From positions 8,599,581 through 8,663,580 of the forward strand of contig NC_132888.1 of the NCBI RefSeq assembly GCF_030463535.1: a stretch of DNA of 64,000 bases, given 5' to 3'. The position numbers and the translations under genes were made by a program. Below are positions 11,349 through 21,172 of this stretch, piece by piece. Numbering within the stretch: position 1 is the first letter of the stretch; each line of letters begins with the position of its first letter. Source of the stretch: Salminus brasiliensis (Eukaryota > Chordata > Actinopteri > Characiformes > Bryconidae). The notes beneath the pieces were generated by a model. It made no database searches and had not been told where the DNA came from. It worked only from the letters and a program-made list of their open reading frames with translations.

Positions 11349-12265
11349 GACAGACAGTCAGACAGACAGACAGACAGACAGCTAGCCAGACAGTCAGACA
11401 GACAGACAGACAGACAGACAGTTAGACAGTTTGCCAGACCGACAGTAAAACAGTCAGGCAGACAGACAGTTAGACAGACAGACAGTCAGACAGACAGACA
11501 GACAGACAGTCAAACAGTTAGACAGACAGATAGTTAGACAGACAGTCAAACAGTCAGGCAGACAGACAGTTAGACAGACAGACAGACAGTCAGACAGACA
11601 GTCAAACAGTCAGACAGACAGATAGTTAGACAGACAGTCAAACAGTCAGGCAGGCAGACAGTTAGACAGACAGACAGACAGTCAAACAGTTAGACAGACA
11701 GATAGTTAGACAGACAGTCAAACAGTCAGGCAGACAGACAGTTAGACAGACAGACAGACAGACAGTCAAACAGTCAGACAGACAGATAGTTAGACAGACA
11801 GTCAAACAGTCAGGCAGGCAGACAGTTAGACAGACAGACAGACAGTCAGACAGACAGTCAAACAGTCAGACAGACAGATAGTTAGACAGACAGTCAAACA
11901 GTCAGGCAGACAGACAGTCAGACAGACAGACAGACAGTCAAACAGACAGACAGTCAAACAGACAGACAGTTAGACAGTTAGACAGACAGACAGTCAGCCA
12001 GACAGACAGTCAAACAGACAGACAGTTAGACAGTTAGACAGACAGACAGTCAGCCAGACAGACAGTCAAACAGACAGTCAGACAGACAGTCAGACAGACA
12101 GACAGACAGTCAAACAGACAGTCAGACAGACAGACAGTTAGACAAACAGACAGTCAAACAGTCAGACAGACAGACAGACAGTCAAACAGTCAGACAGACA
12201 GTCAGACAGACAAACAGACAGTCAAACAGTCAGACAGACAGACAGACAGTTAGACAGACAGACAG
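11349..12265. repeat. CAGA/CAGT tetranucleotide array with higher-order structure
   Basis: 917 bases built almost entirely from CAGA with regular CAGT, CAAA, TTAG and CAGG variants. A larger unit is visible: 'gatagttagacagacagtca' recurs starting at about 11529, 11621, 11701, 11785 and 11877, so spacings are 92, 80, 84 and 92, all multiples of four. It lies in the intergenic space between nos2 and mrps23. Confidence 0.93.
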
Positions 12266-12299
12266 GTCCTCTCCGAACTGTAATCCTGTAATTGCTGGT

Positions 12300-12984
12300 C
12301 ACATTCTTTGGATAGGGGGCGCTAGGGAAGATTAACTGCAACCCGCCAGTATTTTCGTATACGAAGAAGAATCGCGCAGGTGGTGGGTTATAAAATACCC
12401 CCGCTCAAACCTGCACCCGTCGGTTTCCTGTTGTAACATCATTGGATGAACCGTGAAACCGGTCTTGGCTGTATTTTCATCAGGAAACCAAAACAAGCAT
12501 TTTTTTTTTCTTAAACAACACAGACTGTAAATACAAAAAACAGGCTATAAAAACATAATAATGTCATAAAAAAACATAGACATAACATAGACGTAAAAAT
12601 GCCTAGTTTCTGGATACTGCATGCAGTTTCCCAACCATGCAAAACACGTTTTAATCACATTAAGCATATTATTGTTAAATATATAATAGAATAAATCAGT
12701 TCAACCCAACCTAATAAAGCCAAATTAACATCAATAAACATTATTTAGCTCGGGTCTTTACCGGCTGTGATCTGCGTTTCCACCGGGCGAACGCGACGGC
12801 TACCAGAGAGGGGCCTTACAGGGGGTGCAGGTTGCGAGGGGGGACAGAATGAGGCAGTACAGCAGGCTGCAGTGGGGTAGACAGCATGCTGGTGGGGTGT
12901 GTATGACCTCTCTGTGCCACTGTGCTGTTTAATGTCTATGTAGGCAGTTTAAAGACTACCTGAAGACTCTGCCGTGGAGACGCG
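12300..12984 (+). promoter_or_regulatory. mrps23: likely mrps23 promoter and 5' UTR region
   Basis: This stretch leads into the mrps23 start at 12985. Parts (12300-12430 and 12760-12850) carry more CpG than the surrounding DNA, for example 'ccgggcgaacgcgacggcta'. The middle (12490-12740) is AT-rich. No TATA box or defined factor site is claimed; the call rests on position and base composition only. Confidence 0.3.
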
Positions 12985-15900
12985 ATGGCGGGCAGCAGGC
13001 TGGAGAAGTTCGGGACCGTGTACACTCGGTAGTGCTGTGTTTTATTTTAGCTAGCAGGCTAACTGGCTAACTACCCTGCAGGACACAGCATTGGAGTGTC
13101 ATGCTTTTGGGATGTTTTTGGGATGTTTGGCTTTAAATAGCTCTGTAACCGTGTTCAAATCTGCTAAACCTTAAAATCTAGAGGAGTGAGAGCCTCCAGC
13201 TCCAGCACTCCAGAGGGGTCAGTTCCCCTGCCCTGCCCTGCAGTCCAGGAGCTGTGGGCCTCTATGCTGCGTTCAAGTCCCCATAGAAAGCCTAGTAAAC
13301 TCAGCAGGACAGTGGTGCAGTGGAGGGTTGTGGGTTCGATGCCCAGGCCCTGGCTCTACAATCTGCCACCCTTGGGCCACCTTGGCTGCCCACCTCTCCG
13401 GGCATGTGTGCTCACTGTCACAGTCACAGTCACTGTGTGTGGGTCAAAGGTGGAGGTGCACGTATTTGTCACTGTACAGCGAAATGTGTCCTCCGCATTT
13501 AACCCATCTGGTAGTGAACACACACTCTCACACACACACATGTGTTAGGGGCAGTGAGTACACACACACACACCCAGAGCGGTGGGCAGCCAACTCCAGC
13601 GCCCGGGGAGCAGAGAGGGTAAAGGGCCTTGCTCAAGGACCCAACAGTGGCAGCTTGCCGAGGCCGGGAATCGAACCCACAACCCTGTTATCGACAGCCC
13701 GGAGCTCTAACCGCTCCAACACTAATGGTGGATATGCTTGTCTTGCCTAAACTCGTGCATCAGCACCTGTAAATACGACCGCCTGAGTGGTGTCGGAAAC
13801 TGGGAAATGCCTTTTGTACCACTTGTAAACGAACTGTTGCGGCGCCAGGGCAGCAGAGAGGGTGAATGGCCCTAAATGTGGCTATAGCTTGCTGAGCTTG
13901 CCGTGCCCGGGCATCGAACCCGCAACCCTGTCATCCTCTAACCGCTGAGCCACCACTGAGTTTACTGAGTTTACTGAGTTGAGTTTCTGTAAGAGTTTAA
14001 ATTTGGGTTCCTCTGTTTGTGGACGTCTCAATGTCATCGTTTTGTGATCTCCTACAGATCTCCATGCTTAGTGGGAGGATCCTCTGAGTTGTGTTTGCTA
14101 GTTAATCATCTGGACAACCTTCCGATGAGCATTCGAGCGCAGCATTAGACCTGGGGAGCACATCTCCAGACCTGCTTAGCTACTTTACGGAGTCCTGGAG
14201 CTGTGGTAGTTGGCCTCAACTCATCAGTTAATTCCCAGGCACAGTTGTGTGTGTGCTTCAGTAGGCCAAGTACCAAACTTTGCTGAAGACCTCCAGGCCC
14301 TCCAGGACTGGGGCTGTGCTCCCCTGTTATATAGTATATATATGGAAGTATGCCTGTGTCAGTAATGGGTGCACTGTAAAGTAGCTGGACACACTCTGTA
14401 AGAGGAGTGTCTGTACATGTACTGTACACCAGGAATGCACAACTCCAGTCCTGGAGGGCCTGGAGGTCTTCAGCAAAGTTTGGTACTTGGCCTACTCAAC
14501 CACACCCATACTGGTAAAGAACTGTTGAGTTGAATAGTATATAAAACCCTGGAGGAATATGAAGAGAGGGTGAAAACGACTAGCATGTGCATATATAAAT
14601 ACAAGCTGAGCAAGCTCTTTATTTGCAACACCTGTAAAGCCACACATTAGTGTAATTATCTAATCAGCCAATCATGTGGTAGCCAATCATGTGGGGCAGT
14701 GGTGGCTCAGCGGTTAGAGCGCCGGGATATCGATAACAGGGTTGTGGGTTCGATTCCCGGGCTCGGCAAGCTGCCACTGTTGGGCCCTTGAGCAAGGCCC
14801 TTTACCCTCTCTGCTCCCCGGGCGCTGGAGTTGGCTGCCCACCGCTCTGGGTGTGTGTGTGTACTCACTGCCCCTAACACATGTGTGTGTGTGTGAGTGT
14901 GTGTTCACTACCAGATGGGTTAAATGTGGAGGACACATTTCACTGTACAGTGACAAATACGTGCACCTTTACCTTTACCTTTAGCTGTGCAGTGTATAAA
15001 ATCACAGAGATAAGGGTAGGTCTCTAATATAAAATATTATATGGAGAATATTGTATTGAAAATGTTCATTTAAAGAGACCTGGAGAAATGATATTCATCG
15101 ATCAGAAGGTAACAATATGCTATAATATGGAGATTAATCTTGGTTTAATGTATCAGCACTGTTTTGGTCCATGTTAATACATCATTTATCAAAGAGAAAA
15201 AGCATATCATATGTGTTGTAAAAATGCATTCAGTGTTTTCTATGCTGTATTGGCCTTTTTTGTGAATGTAATTACTGTATTATTATTTTAGTATTTAGTA
15301 TTATTATTTACTGAATGTAATTATTTTTTGTATTATTATTAATTTTTATATTAGACAGTATGTCTATATTTTTAAACTGGGTTAAGAAGCGTGAACATCT
15401 TTTTGTCTTTCTCCCCTCATCAAGAGTTCGAGATTTGATGCGATCTGGAGTCATCAAAGAGTCCGAGAAGCCGCTGTGGTTTGACGTGTACACGGCTTTC
15501 CCTCCCAAGAGAGAACCTCTCTATGTGAAGTCCTCAAAACGGATATGGCCACAAAAGAGAGAAGATCCTGTTCCTGAAATTTTCTACAAGGAAGATCTAA
15601 TACGGGTGTAAGCTCCACCTGCCTGCCTGACTGTCACTCTGATGGGTTCTAATCTTTAGCTGTGAAAGAACGATCAGCTACTGACACTCTGCTGTTCTTG
15701 ATTTTTAGGAAGTTCTTCGAGACGTATGGAAACGATGCTAAACCATTGAATCTCGCTAAAAGCAACTATGTGTCAACGTGCCAGAGGTAGGATGAGTTTA
15801 ATACTCCACCAGTGACCTGAACTGAGTACAAACCCTACTTATTTGGAATAGTGAGCACTTAAGGAAATTGATAACACTGCATGGACAAGCTTCTCATGAG

Positions 15901-18087
15901 TCTGGTGGATAGCACTGATATACAGACTATACTAAATATACAGAAGCAAGAGGGTCCTGTTCACCAATATATTAAACAAAAATAATCGGAGAAAAAAAAT
16001 TATATACAAAGATTTGGACAAGAGGTAGCAGTTAAAATATACGCTAAAATATATATACTGTAAAAATATTATATCCCGATATTTAAAAGTCATTTTCACG
16101 GTACACACTATTAATTGCGATACATGTGATCTCAGAAAAAATGCATTGATAGTTACTGATTCTTAAAAAGTACAATTCAAATACTCTCCCATACTGAGTA
16201 CTGTGATTTTCACTCAAAATATGCTGCACTTCATCCAAATAAACCAGAGCAATTACACTGTTTATAATGAAATTATAGATAGATAGATAGATAGATAAAT
16301 CACTTTATTTATCCCACGGGGAAAGTCAGTTTTTACAGCAGCAAAATCAAACAAGAGAGCAGCGTAATAAAGGCACTTAAAATAGTAGTAAGAAGTTACA
16401 AATAGGAAACAGTAAACCTGACTATAAATACAGCTATATTAATAAATACAGCTGTAATATACATAATATAACCCAATTATATAATAAGAAGTACTAGAAG
16501 AAGTGATTGCAGTGCAGTAATTACATTAATATAATGTAATATGCAGAATGAATTATGTGTAATGTAACAGTGCAGTAACTACATTAATGTAATAATGTAA
16601 GGCATCCTGGGGTATCAGTACAGTATAAGTGATAAACAATAGAGTTTTAAAGTGGCAGTGCAGATGACAGAGCTGTGTGGCAGTACATAGTGATGAACAG
16701 AATAGTGTCCGATTGAGAAACAGCGGGACTGTTCTATTAGTACACTCAGTGCACAATAATGTCCCGGCACAGTGACGAGGCGTTGTACAGAGAGATCGCT
16801 GTTGGGAGAAACGATCTCCTGTACCGTTCCTTGCTGCAGCGGAGCTGAAGGAGCCTGTTACTGAAAGTGCTCAGCTGCTTGACCAGTAGATCATGGAGGG
16901 GGTGGGAAGTGTTCTCCAGAATGGCAGTGAGTTTGCTCAGAGTCCTCCTTTCCACAACCACCTCAAAGCCTTCCAGAGAGCAGCCCAGGACTGATCCAGC
17001 TTTCCTGATCAGTTTGTTGAGCTTACTGGCATCTCCACTCCTGATGCTGCCTCCCCAGCAGATTGCAGCAAAGAAGACAGCACTAGCAACAACAGACTGG
17101 TAGAAGGTCTCCAGCATATTGCTGCACACGTTAAAGGACCTGAGCTTCCTCAGAAAGTAGAGTCTGCTCATCTGCTCAAATGTGCAGTAGACTGGTGTAC
17201 TGATGATATCCTCGATTTGCTTCCAAAAACATATTGTGTACCACGCTAAAAACATTTACGATAAAAGCAGGAGCAGTTGTCTTAGCCAACTTTCTATAGT
17301 GCATGTGTTGCTAAATATAGTGCATACTCGATCAGCTGAAGTGAAAAACATTGATTATCTTCATCTGAAGTGGCGTCTGTCAAGGGGTGGAATATATTAG
17401 GCAGCAAGTCCGAGGTCTTGTGGAGCCCATGCATGGCACAAGGGGGAGCTTCTCAGTACTAGGCAGGTGGTTCTAATGTTGGGCTGATCAGTGTATAGTA
17501 TTGTATGATTAAATGTAATACAGTGTAAACGTGTGTGTGTGCAGGTTTGTGAACAAGTACAGTGAATTGGAGAGCAGGGGGGATGTAAAGCCTGAGTATT
17601 TGATCAATGAGACGTGGAAGGCTCTACTTGATGAAGGACTTTTGATCAGAAGGAGAGGTTACCTTCCTGTAAGTTTACCTTATATTACATTACATTACAT
17701 TCATCCCTGTAGTTTCTCCTTGTTTTCACACGCAATGCAAAAGAACTCTCAGGCAGGTGCCTCTCATACAGAAATGTGTTGGAAACTATTGTTTTGTGCC
17801 CTGTGCAGTTAACATCATTGTAATCACATTTTCTGGGGTAGTTCCCCATATCTCACAGCCACGGTGCTCAGTTGTATTGTCCTCAGCAGTGACCACAGGG
17901 AGTGTTCATCTTGTCCTGTCTGCTTTTTGATCACCAGGTGGCGCCAAAGCAGCCTGATCCCGTGCTGAGTGAGCAAACTGATCCTCTGCTGAGTGAGGCG
18001 ATCTTGGCTGAGCCACAAAAAGACACGACACAAGCTCCAGAAGAGCAGAGGCAGGCAGTTACCACTGACGGTTCCACAGCTTTATAG
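12985..18087 (+). CDS. mrps23: mitochondrial small ribosomal subunit protein mS23 (MRPS23)
   Basis: A nuclear-encoded protein of the mitochondrial 28S ribosomal subunit, acting in the matrix in translation of the mtDNA-encoded proteins. Five coding exons: 12985-13028, 15425-15607, 15709-15786, 17545-17668, 17938-18087, all GT-AG with matching phases (CG|A, GT|G, AG|G, then phase 0). They give 192 residues, close to the 190 of the human protein. The start MAGSRLEKFGTVYTR is near-identical to the mammalian N-terminus, and the core KPLWFDVYTAFPPKREP, STCQRFVNKYSEL and KALLDEGLLIRRRG is the conserved mS23 signature. The C-terminal 50 residues (acidic, Pro/Gln-rich) are variable, as in the family. 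Intron 1 holds several SINEs; intron 3 holds a LINE 3' end. Confidence 0.96.
13310..13745 (+). mobile_element. tRNA-derived SINE (family B) containing a second, inverted SINE B
   Basis: The outer copy opens 'agtggtgcagtggagggttg' with the B-box-like 'gtgggttcgatgcc', breaks at about 13457, and resumes at about 13718 with the tail 'cactaatggtggatatgctt' and gtcttgcc. The inner copy (about 13458-13717) is on the minus strand and matches the intact plus copy at 14693-14983 base for base over long stretches. The inner copy uses a different tail (ending near 'cgtgcacctttacctttacc' in the intact copy), so two subfamilies are present. Sits in mrps23 intron 1. Confidence 0.75.
13838..13965 (-). mobile_element. 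partial SINE B, inverted
   Basis: Reads as the reverse complement of the SINE B 5' half: 'gggcatcgaacccgcaaccc' is the inverted tRNA B box and 'ctaaccgctgagccaccact' the inverted A box. The 3' half is missing. It lies in mrps23 intron 1, about 120 bases downstream of the nested pair. Confidence 0.65.
14260..14496. repeat. 52-bp perfect inverted repeat with a 133-bp spacer
   Basis: 14260-14311 (starting 'agtaggccaagtaccaaact') is the exact reverse complement of 14445-14496 (ending 'tggtacttggcctact'). The spacer holds 'tatatagtatatatatgg' and no reading frame of note. Both arms are within mrps23 intron 1. It may be the two ends of a short foldback element; no family is recognised. Confidence 0.85.
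14693..14983 (+). mobile_element. full-length tRNA-derived SINE B (intact reference copy)
   Basis: Opens 'ggggcagtggtggctcagcg' (A box region), followed by 'gggttgtgggttcgattccc' (B box), then a non-tRNA body ending in 'cactgtacagtgacaaatac' and a (CTTTAC)n-like tail. The tRNA-like head with pol III box sequences supports a SINE. 'agccaatcatgtgg' is duplicated just upstream (about 14666-14695) and may be a target-site remnant. Lies in mrps23 intron 1. Confidence 0.8.
16040..16265. repeat. dispersed repeat shared with 58225-58470
   Basis: 'cagattcttaaaaa', 'tactgagtactgtgatttt', 'actcaaaatatgctgcactt' and 'attacactgtt' follow one another here and, with small changes, in the same order in the stim1 intron. 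At the other copy the element begins 'gctagggctgggagatatgg', a wording common to teleost hAT-like short elements. No coding content. Located in mrps23 intron 3. Confidence 0.6.
16270..17260 (-). mobile_element. 5'-truncated LINE 3' end with reverse-transcriptase C-terminal region
   Basis: On the minus strand, 17255-16746 encodes an open frame with SRLYFLRKLRSFNVCSNML, ESVVASAVFFAAICWGGS-type sequence and RRSFLPTAISLYN, the C-terminal region after the polymerase domain of fish non-LTR retrotransposons. Downstream on the same strand the 3' end reads 'ccccgtgggataaataaagt' and finishes in (ATCT)n at about 16270-16295, a typical LINE tail. The polymerase catalytic motifs are upstream and missing, so the copy is dead. 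Probably CR1/L2/Rex1-like; exact clade not determined. Sits in mrps23 intron 3. Confidence 0.75.
17368..17501 (+). repeat. terminal fragment of a Tc1-like element
   Basis: Contains 'tcaaggggtggaatatatta' followed by ggcagcaag, and closes with 'gggctgatcagtgta'. The same segment appears inverted at 62457-62822 and in part at about 42705-42745. The closing wording is the inverted terminus of an abundant teleost Tc1/mariner group. It ends about 45 bases before the mrps23 exon at 17545. Confidence 0.55.
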
Positions 18088-18183
18088 TTCATCTGTAATG
18101 CCACGGCCAGGTGTAGATTAATGGCTCCTGAGCTGCAGGTACAACTGGTGCGAATGTTCAGTGTCCCAGTGCTCACTGGAAAC

Positions 18184-18270
18184 AATAAATCCTATGTTGA
18201 ATCTTCAAGGTTGAGATCTTTCAGGGTGCTCTGTGGTCTGTTGTTGGCGTATGATGAGTGTTCCAATAAA
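18184..18270 (+). terminator. mrps23: candidate poly(A) signals for mrps23
   Basis: AATAAA at 18184-18189 and 18265-18270, 97 and 178 bases after the stop codon, give a short 3' UTR that fits a housekeeping ribosomal-protein gene. Confidence 0.6.
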
Positions 18271-18299
18271 TTATTGTTTTTGGAAAGATCATTGACTTA

Positions 18300-19635
18300 A
18301 TGTTCTTTGTGGTGGGTTGGCAAAATAAGGGCTGTATAATGAATTTTATTTACAGTTTCAGTGTAATATCATGGTAATAGGTAGTAGTAATTTTTTTAAT
18401 GATTATATTATAAATGGTGTTTTGAGAATCACTTACAATATTTACTGACTGCAAATGAATTTTTTTAATTTGAATAAAATAAAAAATAATAATAATAAAT
18501 GTTCACCCTCCTGTCATGATCAAATGTAAGAAACAGCAATAATGCTGCTCGGTCAAATTGACATTGTCCATGTTTAACCATCCAAAAGCAAAATCTTTTT
18601 CTTCATTATTTTTAGCTCAGTTTATATTCATTTAATCAGTCTTTATTATAAATACAGTGTAATTAATTATTTTTTTTATTCTAAAGTAATTTTGTTTACA
18701 TGCAGTCACACTTCAAAAGAAAAGTCCCTTTCTTTGATATTTTTACTCTTTGTAATGCAAACACAGTAAGTTAGTAAGTTTCATGTTCGCTACACCTAAT
18801 AAACCCTGCAGAAAAGGTTCATGCTCCTAAAGTAGTGGAGTTATATTTCACTGATTATACTTTTCTCATATTTTTAAACTTTGGAACTGGTCAATTTGAC
18901 CTGCAACATAACAAAAAGGTTAAGTCAGATCATTAGTTGCACAAATGCTGCCAGATTTAATCAATCAAAGGTCCACATTAGCTCGTTTCTTACTTTCCTA
19001 CCATTAGGCTACATTTTTTCTTTAAAGTTAATTGGATGTAACAGTTCTAGTTCTTGTTCCATGTTTCCCCCGTTGTTTGAACTATTTTTACTGTTCATGA
19101 CTTTCATCTGCTAGCAGTGTAGTGGGCTTAAGGGAATGCCCCATTTAAGAAAGAAGGGTCATCTCGACCTGGTGCAAGGAGACACCATTCACTTTTCGAC
19201 ATTTAGACCCTGGACTTTAACTGACAGAACAATACCTCTGACGCAGACCAGGGCACAGATTTATTACACAAGTTAGACAGAAAAGGAGCAACCTCTTTTA
19301 TCCAGCTGACATGTAAGGATGCCGACACACAGCTGTGGAGCAAGAGGCCCTGTCCATCAGATGGGTCTTTAAAGAAATAGGGCCCAGCGTCATGGTGTTA
19401 AGATCCTCCTAACCGGTAGAGAGTATTTGGTGTAATTCTCTTTCTACAATTTAAGAATAATCTTTTTGAAGACTTTGGAAACCCAGTCGGTTCTGCCAAA
19501 AACAAAGAGGACACAATCTCACCAACACCCCAAATCCCCAAACTTCATGATGCATCTGGTGTTTTTGTAGCAGTTTTTGTAGATCTTGTTAGCGCTGCTA
19601 AACAGCTTACACCAACTACATTAGAAAGTCTAGTT
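18300..19635. other. intergenic, no gene recognised
   Basis: AT-rich sequence between mrps23 and the L2 fragment. No convincing exon, tRNA, or named repeat seen on either strand. Short open frames here have no family resemblance I can recognise. Confidence 0.5.
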
Positions 19636-19639
19636 AACT

Positions 19640-20068
19640 TGAGGTGGTTAATATGTGGTGCTTTAGGAGTACAGTTTGCACAATCCAAAGGGTGGCAGTA
19701 AGCTCTGCACCAAGAGCCCTTCGAGCTTCAAGTACGGCTCGGCTCAATCCGCCATCCCTTAAAATCCACGGAAGACAAGCGTCCAGGCTCTTTTCTATCC
19801 TGCACCAAAGTGGTGGAACGAGCTTCCCCTGGGTGTCCGAACAGCAGAGTCGCTCGCTGTCTTCAAACGCAGACTGAAGACCCACCTCTTCAGAGAGTAC
19901 TTGGGCGAATAGCAGAGTACTATGGTCACCTTATTGACTTGTGCTTAGTAATGTCTAAAGCTTAGAGGTATCTTTGAATTTTAGCCTATTCAAACTAGCT
20001 GAGGTTATTCTTAAGTAAATAGCAAAGCACTTTTGTAAGTCGCTCTGGATAAATGTAAATGTAAGCTT
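19640..20068 (+). mobile_element. L2-type LINE 3' end (ORF2 C-terminus plus tail)
   Basis: With one frameshift near 19807, the plus strand encodes LKIHGRQASRLFS, then WWNELPLGVRTAESLAVFKR and RLKTHLFREYLGE followed by TAG at about 19909. This is the C-terminus of fish L2 LINE proteins. The 3' end is 'gtaagtcgctctggataaat' then gtaaatgtaa at 20033-20066. The same tail closes the SINE A copies in this window. Severely 5'-truncated and dead. Confidence 0.75.
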
Positions 20069-20087
20069 CCATTATTTACTAGTTGCA

Positions 20088-20217
20088 CTACACTTAAAAA
20101 ATACAGGTGCTTCCTATGGATCTTTGAGTGAAGCCATGTAGAAGAACCTTATTTGGTTGTAATGAATCATGTAAAGGACCTTTAAAAGGGTCCTTCACTC
20201 AATCTCTAGGAGTGTAG
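20088..20217. repeat. 130-bp hairpin element with ctacact/agtgtag ends
   Basis: Starts 'ctacacttaaaaaatacagg' and ends 'ctctaggagtgtag'; the interior holds paired 'agaacctta' and 'aaggacctttaaaagggtcc' segments. This fits the very common teleost hAT-like short hairpin elements. A diverged relative lies near 375-500. Confidence 0.6.
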
Positions 20218-20344
20218 CCTTGTAACATCAGTGCAAGACAAAAGAAGCAAACTTAACCCAGATGTATCCTGGTTAGTTGACTTTATTGGGTGCCTGAGTG
20301 ACGACTTAGATGGTTTCTCCAGCTGCAAGCCTTCCTTGATGAGA

Positions 20345-20559
20345 TTTATGGCATTTAGCTGATGCTCTTATCCAGGGCAACTTACAAAGTTACTTATATT
20401 ACAGAGGAGGGCTAAGGTAGTGTTAGGAGTCTTGCCCAAGGACTCTTATTGGTGTAGCGCAGCATAGCCACCCAAGACTGGGAATCAAACCCCAGTGTCC
20501 CACATGGTGTGGTAGCTCACTGGCAGGTAGTGGTGTTATTTGTTGTGCCACACCAACCA
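20345..20559 (-). mobile_element. tRNA-derived SINE A, inverted copy 1
   Basis: Read on the minus strand: head 'tggttggtgtggcacaacaa', an A/B-box pair including 'ggggtttgattcccagtctt', body 'caataagagtccttgggcaa', and 3' tail 'agcatcagctaaatgccata'. Matches the other SINE A copies at 31887-32020, 32105-32313, 43607-43829, 44381-44608 and 60675-60892. Confidence 0.8.
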
Positions 20560-20830
20560 CTTCCTGTGGTGGTCACATGATGACAGGGTTGTATGTTCAA
20601 CACCTGAGCTCGACCAGCTGCCACTGTTGGTGCCACCGTTGTTAAACAAGGCCCTTCCCCCTTTCTGCTCCCCAGGTGATGCCATAGCTGCGATGCTGCC
20701 CACTGCTCTGGGCGTGTGTGCTCACGGTCACTGTGTGTGTTTGAGCACTAGTGTGTATGTAAGTGTTTACAGATGGGTTAAAAGTGGAGGCCAAAATCAC
20801 ACTAATGGGGAATATGGTTGTCTTGTCTTA
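20560..20830 (+). mobile_element. diverged SINE B with ttgtctt tail
   Basis: Shares 'gacagggttgta', 'cagctgccactgttgg', 'caaggccctt', 'cactgctctggg' and the tail 'cactaatggggaatatggtt' gtcttgtctta with the other family B copies at 13310 and 36952. It directly abuts the preceding inverted SINE A. Confidence 0.65.
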
Positions 20831-21104
20831 CAGTATATTACGACTGCCTTTTTTGAGGGATTTATAATGCCTAGCGTCACTAAGTGTCATTACCCTCGAC
20901 TTACCTTTGACTCATGTGACACTGGTAGGAGAATGTAGTCTTAAGAGTCTTGTAAAAGGGCTCTTATTGGTGTAGAGCGGTGTACTTACTCCACAGGGGA
21001 ATCAAACCCTAGTTTGAAATGAAAAAGGGAGTGTTATTACTTCAATACTACAATAAACCCATCACACAGTTAGGTTTATTATTAAAATATTAGAATAAAT
21101 ATTA

Positions 21105-21107
21105 ATC

Positions 21108-21170
<63 letters not shown>

Positions 21171-21172
21171 GA
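21105..21172. repeat. (AT)n followed by a long T tract
   Basis: About 16 AT units run into roughly 30 consecutive T. It could be a decayed poly(A)-like tail of a minus-strand insertion, but no element body is recognisable beside it. Confidence 0.9.

Noticed and set aside
11349-12265. CRISPR-like array
   Set aside because: The regular spacing comes from a tetranucleotide higher-order repeat in a vertebrate genome. There are no unique spacers.
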